Assembly: GCA_963664285.2 (NCBI GenBank)
Contig: CAXXNX010000048.1
Coordinates: forward strand, 23,072 to 87,071
Direction: 5' to 3'
DNA: 64,000 nucleotides
Source: JAJCYL01 sp963664285
Lineage (GTDB): Bacteria; Bacteroidota; Bacteroidia; Cytophagales; Cyclobacteriaceae
The number at the start of each line of letters is the position of its first letter. The first letter of the stretch is position 1. Shown piece after piece: positions 47,949 through 59,277 of this stretch. The notes under the pieces were generated by a model that was given only the letters and a program-made list of their open reading frames with translations, had not been told where the DNA came from and did no database searches. The position numbers and the translations under genes are program-made.

Positions 47949-49601
47949 TTAAATCATTATTCTTACCGGATCTTCAAGCAGATTTTTCAGCGTTTTGAGA
48001 AAAGCCGAACCCACTGCTCCATCGACGGTTCGGTGGTCACAAGACATGGTTACTTTCATTACATTTCCAGGAACCACTTGTCCGTCTTTCACGACAGGAG
48101 TTTCTTTAATACCTCCTACCGCAAGGATACATGACTCCCGGTGAGTTAATTATAGCAGTGAACTCTTCTATGCTGAACATACCAAGGTTGGAAATGGTGA
48201 AGGTATTTCCTTCCCATTCGTTTGGTTGTAGTTTCCCCCCCCTGGCTTTCAGACCTAACTCTTTTACCTCAGCAGAGATGTGAGAAAGTGATTTGTTGTC
48301 GGCAAATCTGATTACCGGAACAAGCAACCCTTCATCTACTGCTACCGCTACACCAATGTGAATGTGGTGGTTCGTTCGCATTTTATCCCCCTAACCAGGA
48401 AACATTGACTTTAGGATGTAGACGCAAAGCTGCAGCTGTGGCTTTAATTATAATATCATTGAAAGAGATCTTAATGCGAGCTACTTCATTAATACTTTTC
48501 CTTGCCTCAACAGCCTTATCCATGTTGATTTCCATGGTAAGGTAGAAATGAGGGGCAGTGAACTTGCTCTCAGACAGCCTCTTGGCGATGGTCTTCCGCA
48601 TTGGACTAACCGGAATATCTTCAAAACTTTCCTGGCCAACTATCTGGGGCAGGCTGATAGTAGCGCCTTCAGTGGAGGTACTTGTCGCGGCAGATGGCGT
48701 AAAGGCTTCAACATCTCTTTTAATAATTCTGCCGCCATCGCCGGTACCCTGGATCTGCGAAATATCGTAACCTTTTTCTGCCGCCACTTTCTTAGCTAGT
48801 GGCGATGCTTTTACCCTTCCATTATCACCGGTACCAACTGATGGTGCAGTAGCTGGAGTAGAGGCAGGGCCTGAAGGAGCAGGTGGTGCTGACGTTGTTG
48901 TTCGTATTTCTTCCACGGCCGGTACAGGACTTTCACTGGTTGAGCTAACTTTAGACTGATGCGCCTTTATCAATATTTCGAAATCTGCACCTTTCTCACC
49001 AACTACGGCTAAGACGCCATCTACCTCTACTGATTCACCTTCTTTTGGACCGATATGTAGTAATACACCATCCCAATACGACTCCAGTTCCATGGTCGCT
49101 TTATCCGTTTCTACTTCCGCAAGGATATCTCCTGATTTAACCTCATCTCCAACTTTTTTCAACCATGCGGCAATAGTGCCCTCGGTCATGGTATCACTCA
49201 TCTTAGGCATGGGTATTATCTCGGCCTTTATGCCAGATGTATCTATTATTTCAGCGCTTTCCGGGGTTGCCGATTCCTCAGTTTTATCATCTGAAGCTTC
49301 AGCCGGAGTGCTTCCGTTTCCACCGGAAGAAAACCTGGTTGATCAAATCATTAATATCTTCACCTTTATTGCCTATTATTGCTATTACTCCGTCCACTGG
49401 AACGGAGTCTTTTTCATTTACACCAATGTGCAGAAGTACGCCATCCCAATAAGATTCCAGCTCCATGGTTGCCTTGTCGGTCTCCACCTCAGCCAGGATA
49501 TCCCCTGACTTTACTTCATCTCCAACTTTTTTCAACCATGAAGCAATCACACCTTCTTCCATGGTGTCGCTCATCTTGGGCATTCGGATAACTTCTGCCA
49601 T
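47949..49601 (-). pseudogene. pdhC: Pyruvate dehydrogenase E2 (dihydrolipoyl acetyltransferase), three frameshifts
   Basis: Joining the frames gives a full E2 of about 550 residues: two N-terminal lipoyl domains, each with VETDKATMELESYWDG (lipoyl Lys in DKAT), a Pro/Ala/Thr-rich linker, an E3-binding domain (VKASPLAKKVAAEKGYDISQ), and the acyltransferase core to the catalytic SCDHRTVDGAVG region near 48030. Frame breaks: extra T near 49333 (TTTT), extra G near 48392 (GGGGG) and extra G near 48133 (GGG). All are +1 in homopolymers and the protein is otherwise well conserved. Either recent decay or sequence error. E2 is normally central to metabolism, so I lean to error. Confidence 0.9.
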
Positions 49602-49726
49602 TTATGCTTTCCTTTTCTTGTTAACTTTTCTTGCAACTATTGTTGGAAGATCAAATATATAACCTGTAAACTAAGCATGCTATATTGAGTTTAACAATTA
49701 TACATTTGATATCAGTTACAATGTAG

Positions 49727-50802
49727 AGCTAAGTTCTAATTATAACAGTATTTTGTTTAAATAGCTCATACAGATGATAGGCTTGATCCGTTAATAGCAT
49801 AGTCAGAAACCATTGTTTCAAAGTTGTTTTACTCTCTCTTATTCGGTCAGCATAAGCATACCAATTCAGGTAGTTTTGCAAATATTTGGAACTGACACCA
49901 TTGAATGGGCGTAAGAATGTCCTAAGTTGAGTGTGAACATTGTTTACTTTTTGCAGATGGATTGTTTTATCATCTCTATCCACATGATCTTTGGCCAATA
50001 GCGCTTTGTGCTTTATGGAGGGGTTGTCTTTGGCAAAAGCCTTATAAGAAGGGTGCTTATCTGTAATCAAGGTTGCACCGTAGGCCAACTTCCCATCCAA
50101 TGGCCTTTGAAATTTCTTCTTTGCTCAGCCGTTTTGATGCAACAGCTTTAAGGTACCTCTCCCCCTTGCGTTCAACCGCTGTTACTACCTGGACAACTGT
50201 GACCTCTTCCTTTCCCATATTCCGTATGAAATCGTTTCCCCTCTTTCTTGCTGCCCTATCTAAATTTCGACTGCCCTTGTTGTTAAGTGCCAGTTCCAAT
50301 TCATCACATTCTACTTCCGAGGATAACTGTTCGGGAACAAACTCATTTAGTGAACTCAATATCTTATGCCGCCAGTCGAAGCTTGTCTGGATGCTTATTC
50401 CGATTTGTTTTGCTATCTTTTTTATCGGCATGCCCTGCTCCATGCAGCGCAGATAAGATTGCCATTTTGATTTAAGCTTGATGTCATACAAAGGTGTCCC
50501 TGTTGTTTCACTGTACCATCTTTTACATTCATTGCACTGATACATCTGCACACCTTTTTGTCTGCCCCTCTTATATACCTTCTCGCTTGTGCAATTTGGA
50601 CAGGGTTTCTTCTTTCTTTTCTCTGCTATTTGTTGTTGAGCGGCAATCAATACTTTGCCTTGTAATTCCTGCTCCTGGAGCAACTCATCCAACAATTCGG
50701 TTTGGGAACTTATCGGCAATTGTGCAAATAAATTTTTGATCTCTTGACTTGATATCATATAGCGAAGATAATAATAATTGCTGTGTTATTTAGAACTTAG
50801 CC
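49727..50802 (-). mobile_element. IS1595-family element, copy E
   Basis: 1076 bp with an exact 8-bp duplication CAATGTAG on both sides (49719-49726 and 50803-50810). Lies between the start of pdhC and a DinB-like gene. Confidence 0.97.
49729..50758 (-). pseudogene. IS1595 transposase with the same +1 frameshift as copy D
   Basis: The extra G near 50102 breaks the frame after 228 codons, exactly as in copy D. A few other substitutions differ between D and E, so they are not artefactual duplicates of one read. Confidence 0.93.
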
Positions 50803-50920
50803 CAATGTAGTTAGTAAAAATGCTCACCAAATCACTTTTGACAAGACTGCAGTTTCAGCATGAAACACTGGCTGAACTACTTGAGGACCTGAGCTCAGAA
50901 AGTGCCGTTAAGCGCCTTAA

Positions 50921-52547
50921 CCCGAAAAATTCATAGTAGACAATAAAAAACAGGCATAAATTGCTTATATTGAGATAGTTAGACAACAAAATAAGCAATT
51001 AATTTATGCCTGAATATAAGGAAAAAGATACCGTATTTTATCGAGGAAAACAAGCTTTTAAATTTGATTTTTCAGCATCAGCGATTAGCTCAGACGGAGC
51101 GATATTGTTAAGTGAAAAAGTAGAGAGAAAGACTGGTCTATTAAAAAGCTTCGCCGCACTGATTCCTGACTATCGAAACCCCTTTTTTATCGAATACACT
51201 TATGAAGAAATGCTTCGCCAACGGGTGTTTTTAATGATGCAGGGCTATCAGGATTGCAATGACGAACAAAAAACTCCGAGAGGATCCGGTGATCCGTAAA
51301 GTACTAGATAGCGGATTATGTTTCCAGCCTACTTTAAGTCGATTTGAAAACAAGGCCGATCGGAGTCTGATCTACCAGATGAGTCAATGGTTTGTAGACC
51401 GTTATGTAGAGGAGTTGAAAGAGAAGACTGGTCAAATCATCATTGATGTAGATGGTACCGATGACCCTACTCATGGATCCCAACAACTCAGTTTGTATAA
51501 TGGCTATTATGGACAGACTATGTACCATGAGTTGTTCTTTAAGGGACGGGAACACCGGTCAGGTCATTTTACCAGTACTACGTCCGGGCAATTGTCACTC
51601 CAACAAATGGTTTGTGGCCTTATTGAAAAGGATTGTCATTAAAATCAGAAAAAAACTGCCCTCAGTAAAGATCCTTATTCGAGCGGATAGTGGCTTTTCA
51701 GGAGCATCTTTTTATCCGGATAGCTAAGCAGTTTGACCTTCAATTTTGTTTAGGTATTAGTAGTAATGAAGTTTTAAAAGACTTTTACCAAACAGACTAT
51801 CATTGAAGTAAAAAAGGAATATGCTTCAAAAATCATCAAACATCAAGAGTTTGTTGGCCCGTTTACTTACCAGGCCAAAAGCTGGGATCGTTCTGAAAAG
51901 CTGTACGCCAAAGTGGAGTCTACCGGAAAAGGAATGAATGTCCGTTACTTTGTGAGCAACTTTGAAGCGATGACCGCTCAACAGATTTACTTTGATTTTT
52001 ATGTCAAGCGAGGTGATGCCAGTGAAAATCGAATAAAGGAACTCAAAAACATGACTTATTCCGACCGGCTTTCCTGTCATCGCTACTGGGCCAATTTCAT
52101 GCGTTTAATCATCGCTACCCTCTGTTATGAAATGTTCCGGGCAGATTAAATTATTAATTGCCAAAACAAAACACCACTTTGCTAAACGATGGCAAGTGGA
52201 CAATATCCGGCTTTACCTGATGAAGGTTGGGGCGTGCCTGAAAGAAAGGAAAAGATCATTGACAATACAATTCTCAAGAGCCTTTAGATATCAATACCTG
52301 CTGGGCGATTTGCTTACGGTGAACTGACCGATCAGTTAAAACAGTTTGGTTTAATCAAAAAAATGTTCTTCCATAAGAACACAATAGAGCTTTGACTGAA
52401 AATTGAAAAATTCTAACAAAAAAACGCTCTAATGTCCTTTGAGATCCAGAAACCTGGTTGATCTTCAAATTAATACATACACTCCAATCAAAAATAGTTA
52501 GCAACCCATTATTAATCCCAAAATTGGTGGCCTATGAATAATGCGGG
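50921..52547 (+). mobile_element. IS1380-family element, copy 5
   Basis: 1627 bp with TTAA on both sides, host gene continuous across it. It is longer than the intact copy by several single-base insertions in short runs (for example near 51266, 51543, 51716, 51775, 52139 and 52338). Confidence 0.96.
51006..52327 (+). pseudogene. IS1380 transposase with five +1 frameshifts
   Basis: Extra A, G, C, A and G at the positions named for copy 5 break the frame into several pieces. All pieces are otherwise nearly identical to the intact transposase, so no other decay is visible. Only insertions are seen. Confidence 0.93.
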
Positions 52548-52920
52548 TTAATCCTGAAACGTGGTTCGTAGCTGAGAATATAGCCCACCTTGGTCGGTAC
52601 CAGGAAATATTTAGAAATAGAATAGACCGGATCGTAGAAGATAAACGGCCGATTTTTGACCGTTTATAGAGCAGAGGAGGATGAGTTCTTTAAAGTGTGG
52701 TTGGAAAAGACAACTGGGAATGTGCAAGAATCAATCACTGGTATTTGGCGGGAAATTTTTCGATTTATAAGTTCTTTAACGAATGAACAATTGCTTAGAT
52801 TGGGTAAACACCCTAAACTTGGTGGATGAATATTCCGGAGTGGACCGAATTCTTTCTCCTTCATGAGGCGCATCATATTTATACGATTTTTTGGTTAAGA
52901 AAAGAACTAAAAACTTGATT

Positions 52921-53919
52921 ATGCCTGTAATCACCAGTTCCAATTATTCCGCGCCAAGAGTCCTTTTCACCGGGCATATGCAGACTATTTATCCTGTACT
53001 GGTGAGAGGTGTTCCTCGCCCACCTTATTCCCGCGAAAGAATTAACACGCCTGATAGTGATTTTCTGGATTTGGATTGGGTAATTAATAAAAATTCACAT
53101 CTGGTTGTTCTTTGTCATGGTTTAGAGGGGAATAGCTCAAGAACTTACATGAAAGGAATGGTACGGGGTTTTTCTGATAGTGATTTCGATGTTTTAGCCT
53201 GGAATTACCGGGGATGCAGCGCAGAGCCAAACAAAAAACCATATTCCTATCATAGTGGAGCCACCTATGACCTCGAATTGGTTGTAAAACATGCTGTTGG
53301 TAAGGGATATAAGAGAATTTCACTAATCGGATTCAGTCTTGGTGGCAATATGGTATTAAAATACTTGGGAGAAGATAGTACGGACAAACCGGATGAATTG
53401 ACAAGCGCCGTAGCATATTCTGTTCCCCTGGATCTTCTTGATTGTTCCAAACAGATTCATAAACGCTCGAACTTTTTTTATGAGCAAAGATTCCTCAGGA
53501 GTTTTTTCAAGAAGATAAAGGAAAAGTCTGAAGTCTTCACTGAAATTGACAAAACCAAACTGGACCAGGTCAATTCAGTTTACGATTTCGATGAGCTATA
53601 TACGGCTCCATTAAGTGGGTATGAGAACGCAATTGATTACTATGAAAAATGCAGTTCTATGAACTTCATTCAAGGAATCGATATATCGACCCTTGTTGTT
53701 AATGCCTTGAATGATCCTTTCCTAGGCGCCAATTGTTTTGATCAGTCAGAATTTAAGAAAACGAATCATGTAGTTTTTGAACTACCAAAAGAAGGAGGTC
53801 ATTGTGGTTTTCCTTCGTTTAACAATCAGGGGCGTTATTGGTCGGAGATGAGGGCGTTAGAGTTTGTTAGAGAAAAACAAATGAGGGGAGCCACTAATTC
53901 ACGAATTTTTTACCGATGA
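52921..53919 (+). CDS. YheT-like alpha/beta hydrolase
   Basis: About 332 residues from ATG 52921; an in-frame ATG at 52891 lies inside the preceding gene and is less likely. Typical YheT features: an N-terminal segment with HMQTIYPVL and RERINTPDSDFLDLDW, LVVLCHGLEGNSSRTYMKG (oxyanion region), SYHSGATYDLELVV, nucleophile SLIGFSLGGNMVLKY, acid in LNDPFLG, and His in EGGHCGFP. The family contains short-chain and medium-chain esterases of poorly known substrates. It begins 2 bp after the stop of the DinB-like gene, so the two were probably one transcript. Confidence 0.92.
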   Translation: MPVITSSNYSAPRVLFTGHMQTIYPVLVRGVPRPPYSRERINTPDSDFLDLDWVINKNSHLVVLCHGLEGNSSRTYMKGMVRGFSDSDFDVLAWNYRGCSAEPNKKPYSYHSGATYDLELVVKHAVGKGYKRISLIGFSLGGNMVLKYLGEDSTDKPDELTSAVAYSVPLDLLDCSKQIHKRSNFFYEQRFLRSFFKKIKEKSEVFTEIDKTKLDQVNSVYDFDELYTAPLSGYENAIDYYEKCSSMNFIQGIDISTLVVNALNDPFLGANCFDQSEFKKTNHVVFELPKEGGHCGFPSFNNQGRYWSEMRALEFVREKQMRGATNSRIFYR

Positions 53920-54385
53920 CTACAATTCTTTGATCTTGAAATTGTGATACCAGACCGGATCATGGTGATCTTGTAAAGTAATACGCCCTTTTCTGACAGT
54001 CCCGAAACCTGGCATATCTTTGAATTTGCTATTGACCAAGGTTCAATTCGTAACTCTCGAATTCATCATCGGTTAAAATGTCACCTCCTCGGCAGTAGCT
54101 TCATCTTCATTTTCAGCGTCGCCAACGAAGAAAAGTGAGCCGCCCTGCGCCTGCCATTTTTTATCAACGGAGTTGCTCTTGAATTTATGCCATCCCTTTA
54201 GTGATTGGCCATCAAATAATAGCTTCCATCCTGCTTTTTCTGTTTCAGTCAGTTGATTGTTCAGAACCTCCTCATTTTGAGGTTCAGCAGTGTTCTGCTT
54301 TTTTCTTTAGTAGGTGAGCTGCCAAGCGTACAAATTATCAAGACGTCAACTGCAAATGGCTGGAGGTATTTTGTCTTTATTTTAC
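53920..54385 (-). pseudogene. DUF1080-type (3-keto-disaccharide hydrolase-like) protein, internally deleted
   Basis: On the minus strand the pieces read: a Cys-containing leader (LIICTLGSS, possibly a lipoprotein signal), TETEKAGWKLLFDGQSLKGWHKFK, SVDKKWQAQGGSLFF, then GGDILTDDEFESYELNL in another frame, then a jump to DMPGFGTVRKGRITLQDHHDPVWYHNFKIKEL and a stop at 53920. Start and end are typical of DUF1080, but the middle (roughly half the usual length of about 220) is gone. There are at least three frame changes. The 5' limit is uncertain. Confidence 0.8.
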
Positions 54386-54474
54386 AAAACTATTCAAATC
54401 TAGTTGTATTGCCCGAATGAAGGAATTATCGCGTCTTACGGTTTGCGATTATCACAAAAAAGACCACTCAATTC

Positions 54475-55684
54475 ATGAATTTTTCGATCTACACACGACT
54501 GAGCATTATGATGTTCCTGGAGTTTTTTGTCTGGGGATCATGGTTTGTAACGATCGGATCATACCTGGGAAACATTGGTTTCAATGGCGCCAATATTGGG
54601 AGCGCTTACCTGATGAATAACCTAGCAGCCATTATTTCTCCTTTTTTTATTGGAATGGTGGCGGATAGATTTTTCTCATCTGAGAAAGTGATGGGTGTCT
54701 TGCATTTAGTTGGAGTTGTTGTGATGTACTATACTACAACTGTAACAGAAACAGCAGCCGTTATCGGGATGCTGTTACTCTATAACGCCTGCTATATGCC
54801 GACGCTGGCCTTGGTCAACAATATTTCCTTTCAGCAAATGAATCATCCCGACAAGGAATTTCCCAAGATCAGAGTCTGGGGGACTCTAGGGTGGATTACA
54901 GCCGGGTTAGCTATCAGTTTTATGCTCGCACCGGTTTTTGAGAATGTGGAGATGGCCAGTGTGCCTTTAAAAATGGCAGCTATTTTTTCGGTGTTTCTGG
55001 GGCTTTATTCCTTCACACTTCCCGGCACACCACCTAAGAACGTTGGAGAGGAGATTACCGTGGGAGACATATTGGGTTTAAAAGCAATCCGGTTAATGAA
55101 GAATACCTCCTTTGCCATTTTTGTGATTAGCTCATTATTGATTTCAATTCCGCTGGGCTTTCTATTACAGCTTTACTAACGTTTTTCTCAATGATTTAAA
55201 GATGGCTAATGCTGCAGCTACCCAATCCATGGGGCAGATGTCAGAGGTGCTCTTTATGGTTTTAATGCCATGGTTCTTCTTACGACTTGGGGTGAAAAAG
55301 ATGTTATTGGTGGGCATGTTAGCTTGGGTTGTCAGGTATGCATTATTTGCCATGGGCGATGCCGGCGCTACGGTTTGGATGATCTACCTCGGCATCGTAT
55401 GGCATGGTGTTTGTTACGATTTCTTATTTGTTACCGGTCAGATTTACGTGGATCGAAAAGCGCCTAGAGATATAAGAGCCAGCGCCCAGGGCTTTATCAC
55501 TTTAATAACCTATGGTTTTGGGATAGGACTTGGCTCAGTCATTTCCGGTAATGTATTGGATCTGTTTACAGAGGATGGCATCAAAGACTGGGATTCGTTC
55601 TGGTGGATACCCTGCCTTTTTGCTACTGGCATTTCACTTATGTTTGTAGTCGCATTTAAAGAAGAAAAAGAAAACACCGAATAG
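54475..55684 (+). pseudogene. Nucleoside permease (NupG-type MFS), one frameshift
   Basis: Two frames join to about 403 residues. It begins MNFSIYTRLSIMMFLEFFVWGSWFVT and has about 12 membrane segments; KIRVWGTLGWITAG and CYDFLFVTGQIYVDRKAP are typical of the nucleoside:H+ symporter family in Bacteroidota. One extra base near 55164 (GGCTTTCTATTAC where GGCTTTTATTAC or similar is expected) gives a stop at 55179; the second frame resumes with YYSFTNVFLNDLKMANA. Without it the gene would be full length. The likely substrates are nucleosides. Confidence 0.87.
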
Positions 55685-55886
55685 ATTAATAAGCTAGAAA
55701 TATGAAGGATTATATAAATATCTCTTTGTTAGTGGTATTGGTAGGTTGCCAATCCGGTACTGAAAAAGAAACTATAACTGCAGAGGTCAATCAAGCTACG
55801 ATTGGGAAACACATTGAACGGCTGGCATCAGATGAATTTTCTTGGGAGAATGCCATTTACCGAGGGAGAAGTCAAAACGGTTAACT

Positions 55887-56050
55887 AGTGTCTCTAAGAA
55901 AACAGCCCTTTTTTTATAAAATGAATTATTATGGATGAGATTTTCATTTTCTTTCTATGAGTTAATACCTGAGTATCAATCGATTAGAAAAAATGGAAAG
56001 ATCGACCATAAGAATAATTTTTAATTTAGGTGTGTTTTCTTAGAGACACT
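55887..56050. mobile_element. 164-bp MITE
   Basis: Perfect 18-bp terminal inverted repeats (AGTGTCTCTAAGAAAACA), no coding capacity, flanked by AACT on both sides (55883-55886, 56051-56054). Removing it with one AACT restores the host frame (VNYLK). The parent transposon is not in this window. Confidence 0.93.
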
Positions 56051-57419
56051 AACTACTTAAAAGAGGAATTTGAAAAACTTGGACTTCAGCCTGGGAATGG
56101 TGATAGTTACTTTCAGGATGTGCCAATGGTTGAAATCACCGGATCACCTTCTGAAACTATGAGAATAACTGGTCCGAAAGGAGATTTCGAGTTGTCCTAT
56201 TGGACTGATTTTGTAGCTCACTCGGAAAAAAACGGAGGATAAGGTATCACTGCAAAACTCAGAACTTGTATTTGCAGGCTATGGCATTGTCGCACCTGAG
56301 TATGGCTGGAATGACTACGAAGGTATTGACTGGGCCGGTAAGACGGCCGTGGTCTTAGTGAACGATCCCGGGTTTGGTTCCGGAGACTCAACGCTATTCA
56401 AAGGAGATGCTATGACCTATTACGGAAGGTGGACCTATACTTACGAAGAAGCTGGTAGACAAGGAGCTGCCGGAGTGCTAATCATTCATGAAACCAAACC
56501 TGCGGCTTACGGATGGAATGTAGTTCAGGGTGGTTGGAGTGGAGCTAAATTGGGTTTGGAAAGCAACACCCCAAAGGCTGACGTTCAAGGTTGGATCACC
56601 AGAGATGCTGCCATTAAGTTATTTGAAGCTTCAAATCTTGAGAATAAAAAGTTTAAGGAATTAGCAAGAGACAAAGATTTTAAACCGGTTTTCCTTGGAA
56701 TTACCGCTTCTATTGAAATAACAAACAAGATTAAAAGGGATATATCAAAAAACGTAATAGCAACGATTCCAGGAACAGAACGACCAGACGAAATATATCA
56801 TCTATTCGGCTCATTGGATCATTTTGGGGTTGGAACTCCAATTGATGGTGACTCGATTTATAACGGAGCAGTTGATAATGCTTCGGGGACAGCTTGTATT
56901 CTGGCAATTGCAGAGGCATTCCAAAAGGGTAGAGCACCAAAACGTTCGGTGGTCTTCATAGCCGTGACAGGTGAAGAACAGGGCTTTTGGGATCAGCTTA
57001 TTACGCTGAAAATCCAATCTTTCCACCAAATAAAACGGTAGCTAATATCAATATTGATGCGCTTGAAAGTCCCGGACCGATGAAGGATCTTACCATCACC
57101 GGTTATGGCCACTCAGAAATGGATGAATATGCAAAAGCGGCGGCAGAAAAGCAGGGACGCTATGTGATCCCGATCCTGAGGCAGAAAAAGGGTTATTTCT
57201 TCCGATCAGACCATTTCAATTTTGCTAAAATTGGTATACCGGCGCTCTATGCCAGTGGTTCTTATGAGCACATGGAAAAAGGGATTGAATTTGTTGAAAA
57301 AATGAACGACGATTATCAACAATATCGTTACCATCAACCTTCTGATGAATATGATCCTGCTTCAACTGAATTAAGTGGTATCCGACTGGACGCTCAATTG
57401 CTGTATGAAGTTGGTTTAA

Positions 57420-59036
57420 CCCGCATTATTCATAGGCCACCAATTTTGGGATTAATAATGGGTTGCTAACTATTTTTGATTGGAGTGTATGTATTAATTT
57501 GAAGATCAACCAGGTTTCTGGATTTCAAAGGACATTAGAGCGTTTTTTTGTTAGAATTTTTCAATTTTCAGTCAAAGCTCTATTGTGTTCTTATGGAAGA
57601 ACATTTTTTTGATTAAACCAAACTGTTTAACTGATCGGTCAGTTCACCGTAAGCAAATCGCCCAGCAGGTATTGATATCTAAAGGCTCTTGAGAATTGTA
57701 TTGTCAATGATCTTTTCCTTTCTTTCAGGCACGCCCCAACCTTCATCAGGTAAAGCCGGATATTGTCCACTTGCATCGTTTAGCAAAGTGGTGTTTTGTT
57801 TTGGCAATTAATAATTTAATCTGCCGGAACATTTCATAACAGAGGGTAGCGATGATTAAACGCATGAAATTGGCCCAGTAGCGATGACAGGAAAGCCGGT
57901 CGGAATAAGTCATGTTTTTGAGTTCCTTTATTCGATTTTCACTGGCATCACCTCGCTTGACATAAAAATCAAAGTAAATCTGTTGAGCGGTCATCGCTTC
58001 AAAGTTGCTCACAAAGTAACGGACATTCATTCCTTTTCCGGTAGACTCCACTTTGGCGTACAGCTTTTCAGAACGATCCCAGCTTTTGGCCTGGTAAGTA
58101 AACGGGCCAACAAACTCTTGATGTTTGATGATTTTTGAAGCATATTCCTTTTTTACTTCAATGATAGTCTGTTTGGTAAAAGTCTTTAAAACTTCATTAC
58201 TACTAATACCTAAACAAATTGAAGGTCAAACTGCTTAGCTATCCGATAAAAAGATGCTCCTGAAAAGCCACTATCCGCTCGAATAAGGATCTTTACTGAG
58301 GGCAGTTTTTTCTGATTTTAATGACAATCCTTTTCAATAAGGCCACAAACCATTTGTTGGAGTGACAATTGCCCGGACGTAGTACTGGTAAATGACCTGA
58401 CCGGTGTTCCCGTCCTTAAAGAACAACTCATGGTACATAGTCTGTCCATAATAGCCATTATACAAACTGAGTTGTTGGGATCCATGAGTAGGGTCATCGG
58501 TACCATCTACATCAATGATGATTTGACCAGTCTTCTCTTTCAACTCCTCTACATAACGGTCTACAAACCATTGACTCATCTGGTAGATCAGACTCCGATC
58601 GGCCTTGTTTTCAAATCGACTTAAAGTAGGCTGGGAACATAATCCGCTATCTAGTACTTTACGGATCACCGGATCCTCTCGGAGTTTTTGTTCGTCATTG
58701 CAATCCTGATAGCCCTGCATCATTAAAAACACCCGTTGGCGAAGCATTTCTTCATAAGTGTATTCGATAAAAAAGGGGTTTCGATAGTCAGGAATCAGTG
58801 CGGCGAAGCTTTTTAATAGACCAGTCTTTCTCTCTACTTTTTCACTTAACAATATCGCTCCGTCTGAGCTAATCGCTGATGCTGAAAAATCAAATTTAAA
58901 AGCTTGTTTTCCTCGATAAAATACGGTATCTTTTTCCTTATATTCAGGCATAAATTAATTGCTTATTTTGTTGTCTAACTATCTCAATATAAGCAATTTA
59001 TGCCTGTTTTTTATTGTCTACTATGAATTTTTCGGG
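57420..59036 (-). mobile_element. IS1380-family element, copy 6
   Basis: 1617 bp with TTAA on both sides (57416-57419, 59037-59040); the M28 gene continues across it. It is shorter than the consensus because of single-base deletions. Confidence 0.96.
57639..58951 (-). pseudogene. IS1380 transposase with four -1 frameshifts
   Basis: Missing bases near 57772 (GCATCG for GCCATCG), 58218 (A run), 58309 (T run) and 58391 (A run). Only deletions are seen, in contrast to copy 5. All remaining coding sequence matches the intact transposase. Confidence 0.93.
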
Positions 59037-59111
59037 TTAAGATTGGCTAACGAGGATTACTTCCCCAAGCGGTATGATGGGAGTGAGTTTAAGGCGGCTA
59101 GAAAGAATTGA

Positions 59112-59277
59112 TTTCACCATATTAAAAGCTGTCCAAAAATACATCAACGCCATGCTGAAGTAATGAAGCATCCCGAAATGGCATTCCTGTGCGATAAATA
59201 TGATTCTTCACTTCCTGCCTAATGGCAGGCTGGCGTTGCGAATGACGATCCTATATTGGGCAGCTTCTGGTCTACAG
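59112..59277. repeat. Intergenic repeat remnant with a CCTGCC/GGCAGG hairpin
   Basis: No gene. CCTGCC (59214-59219) and GGCAGG (59224-59229) form a small hairpin followed by GCGAATGACGATC. The last motif recurs at 61657-61667 in the next large gap, so the two gaps may hold pieces of the same dispersed repeat. Confidence 0.5.

Larger units (their letters stand above)
50820..52918 (+). pseudogene. DinB-like (DUF664-type) protein, broken by IS1380
   Basis: The 5' piece (50820-50920) encodes MLTKSLLTRLQFQHETLAEL through AVKRLN and continues after IS1380 copy 5 as PETWFVAENIAHLGRYQEIF, and so on to HEAHHIYTIFWLRKELK and a stop at 52918. His residues in QFQHETL, IAHLGRY and HEAHH are placed like the metal ligands of the DinB/YfiT four-helix superfamily. 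Frame breaks: extra T near 52663 and one missing base near 52823. Such proteins are thought to be small metal-dependent hydrolases or thiol transferases. The gene starts 18 bp after IS1595 copy E. Confidence 0.83.
55702..59111 (+). pseudogene. M28-family metallopeptidase, broken by a MITE, IS1380 and frameshifts
   Basis: Reassembled, the gene encodes a secreted peptidase: a lipoprotein-like start (LLVVLVGCQSGTEKE), IGKHIERLASDEFLGRMPFTEGEV, a PA-type domain (GYGIVAPEYGWNDYEGIDWAGK), then the zinc site: HFGVGTP, GAVDNASGTACIL, TGEEQGLLGS, SDHFNFAKIGIPALY, and the end YEVGLRLANEDYFPKRYDG with a stop at 59111. Lesions: an extra T near 55836, the MITE at 55887, an extra A near 56230, a missing G near 56985, and IS1380 copy 6 near the 3' end. 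Every insertion has a clean target duplication. Confidence 0.9.

Noticed and set aside
51006..52327. Programmed frameshifting in the IS1380 transposase
   Set aside because: The frame breaks differ in position and direction between copies 2, 4, 5 and 6, and copies 1 and 3 are in a single frame.
54417..54620. A small ORF of 67 codons before the permease
   Set aside because: It overlaps the permease start in another frame and shows no conserved features.
55885..56052. MITE as a TA-duplicating (IS630/Tc1-like) element
   Set aside because: TA flanks fit formally, but removal with a single TA leaves an in-frame stop, whereas removal with AACT restores the M28 reading frame.
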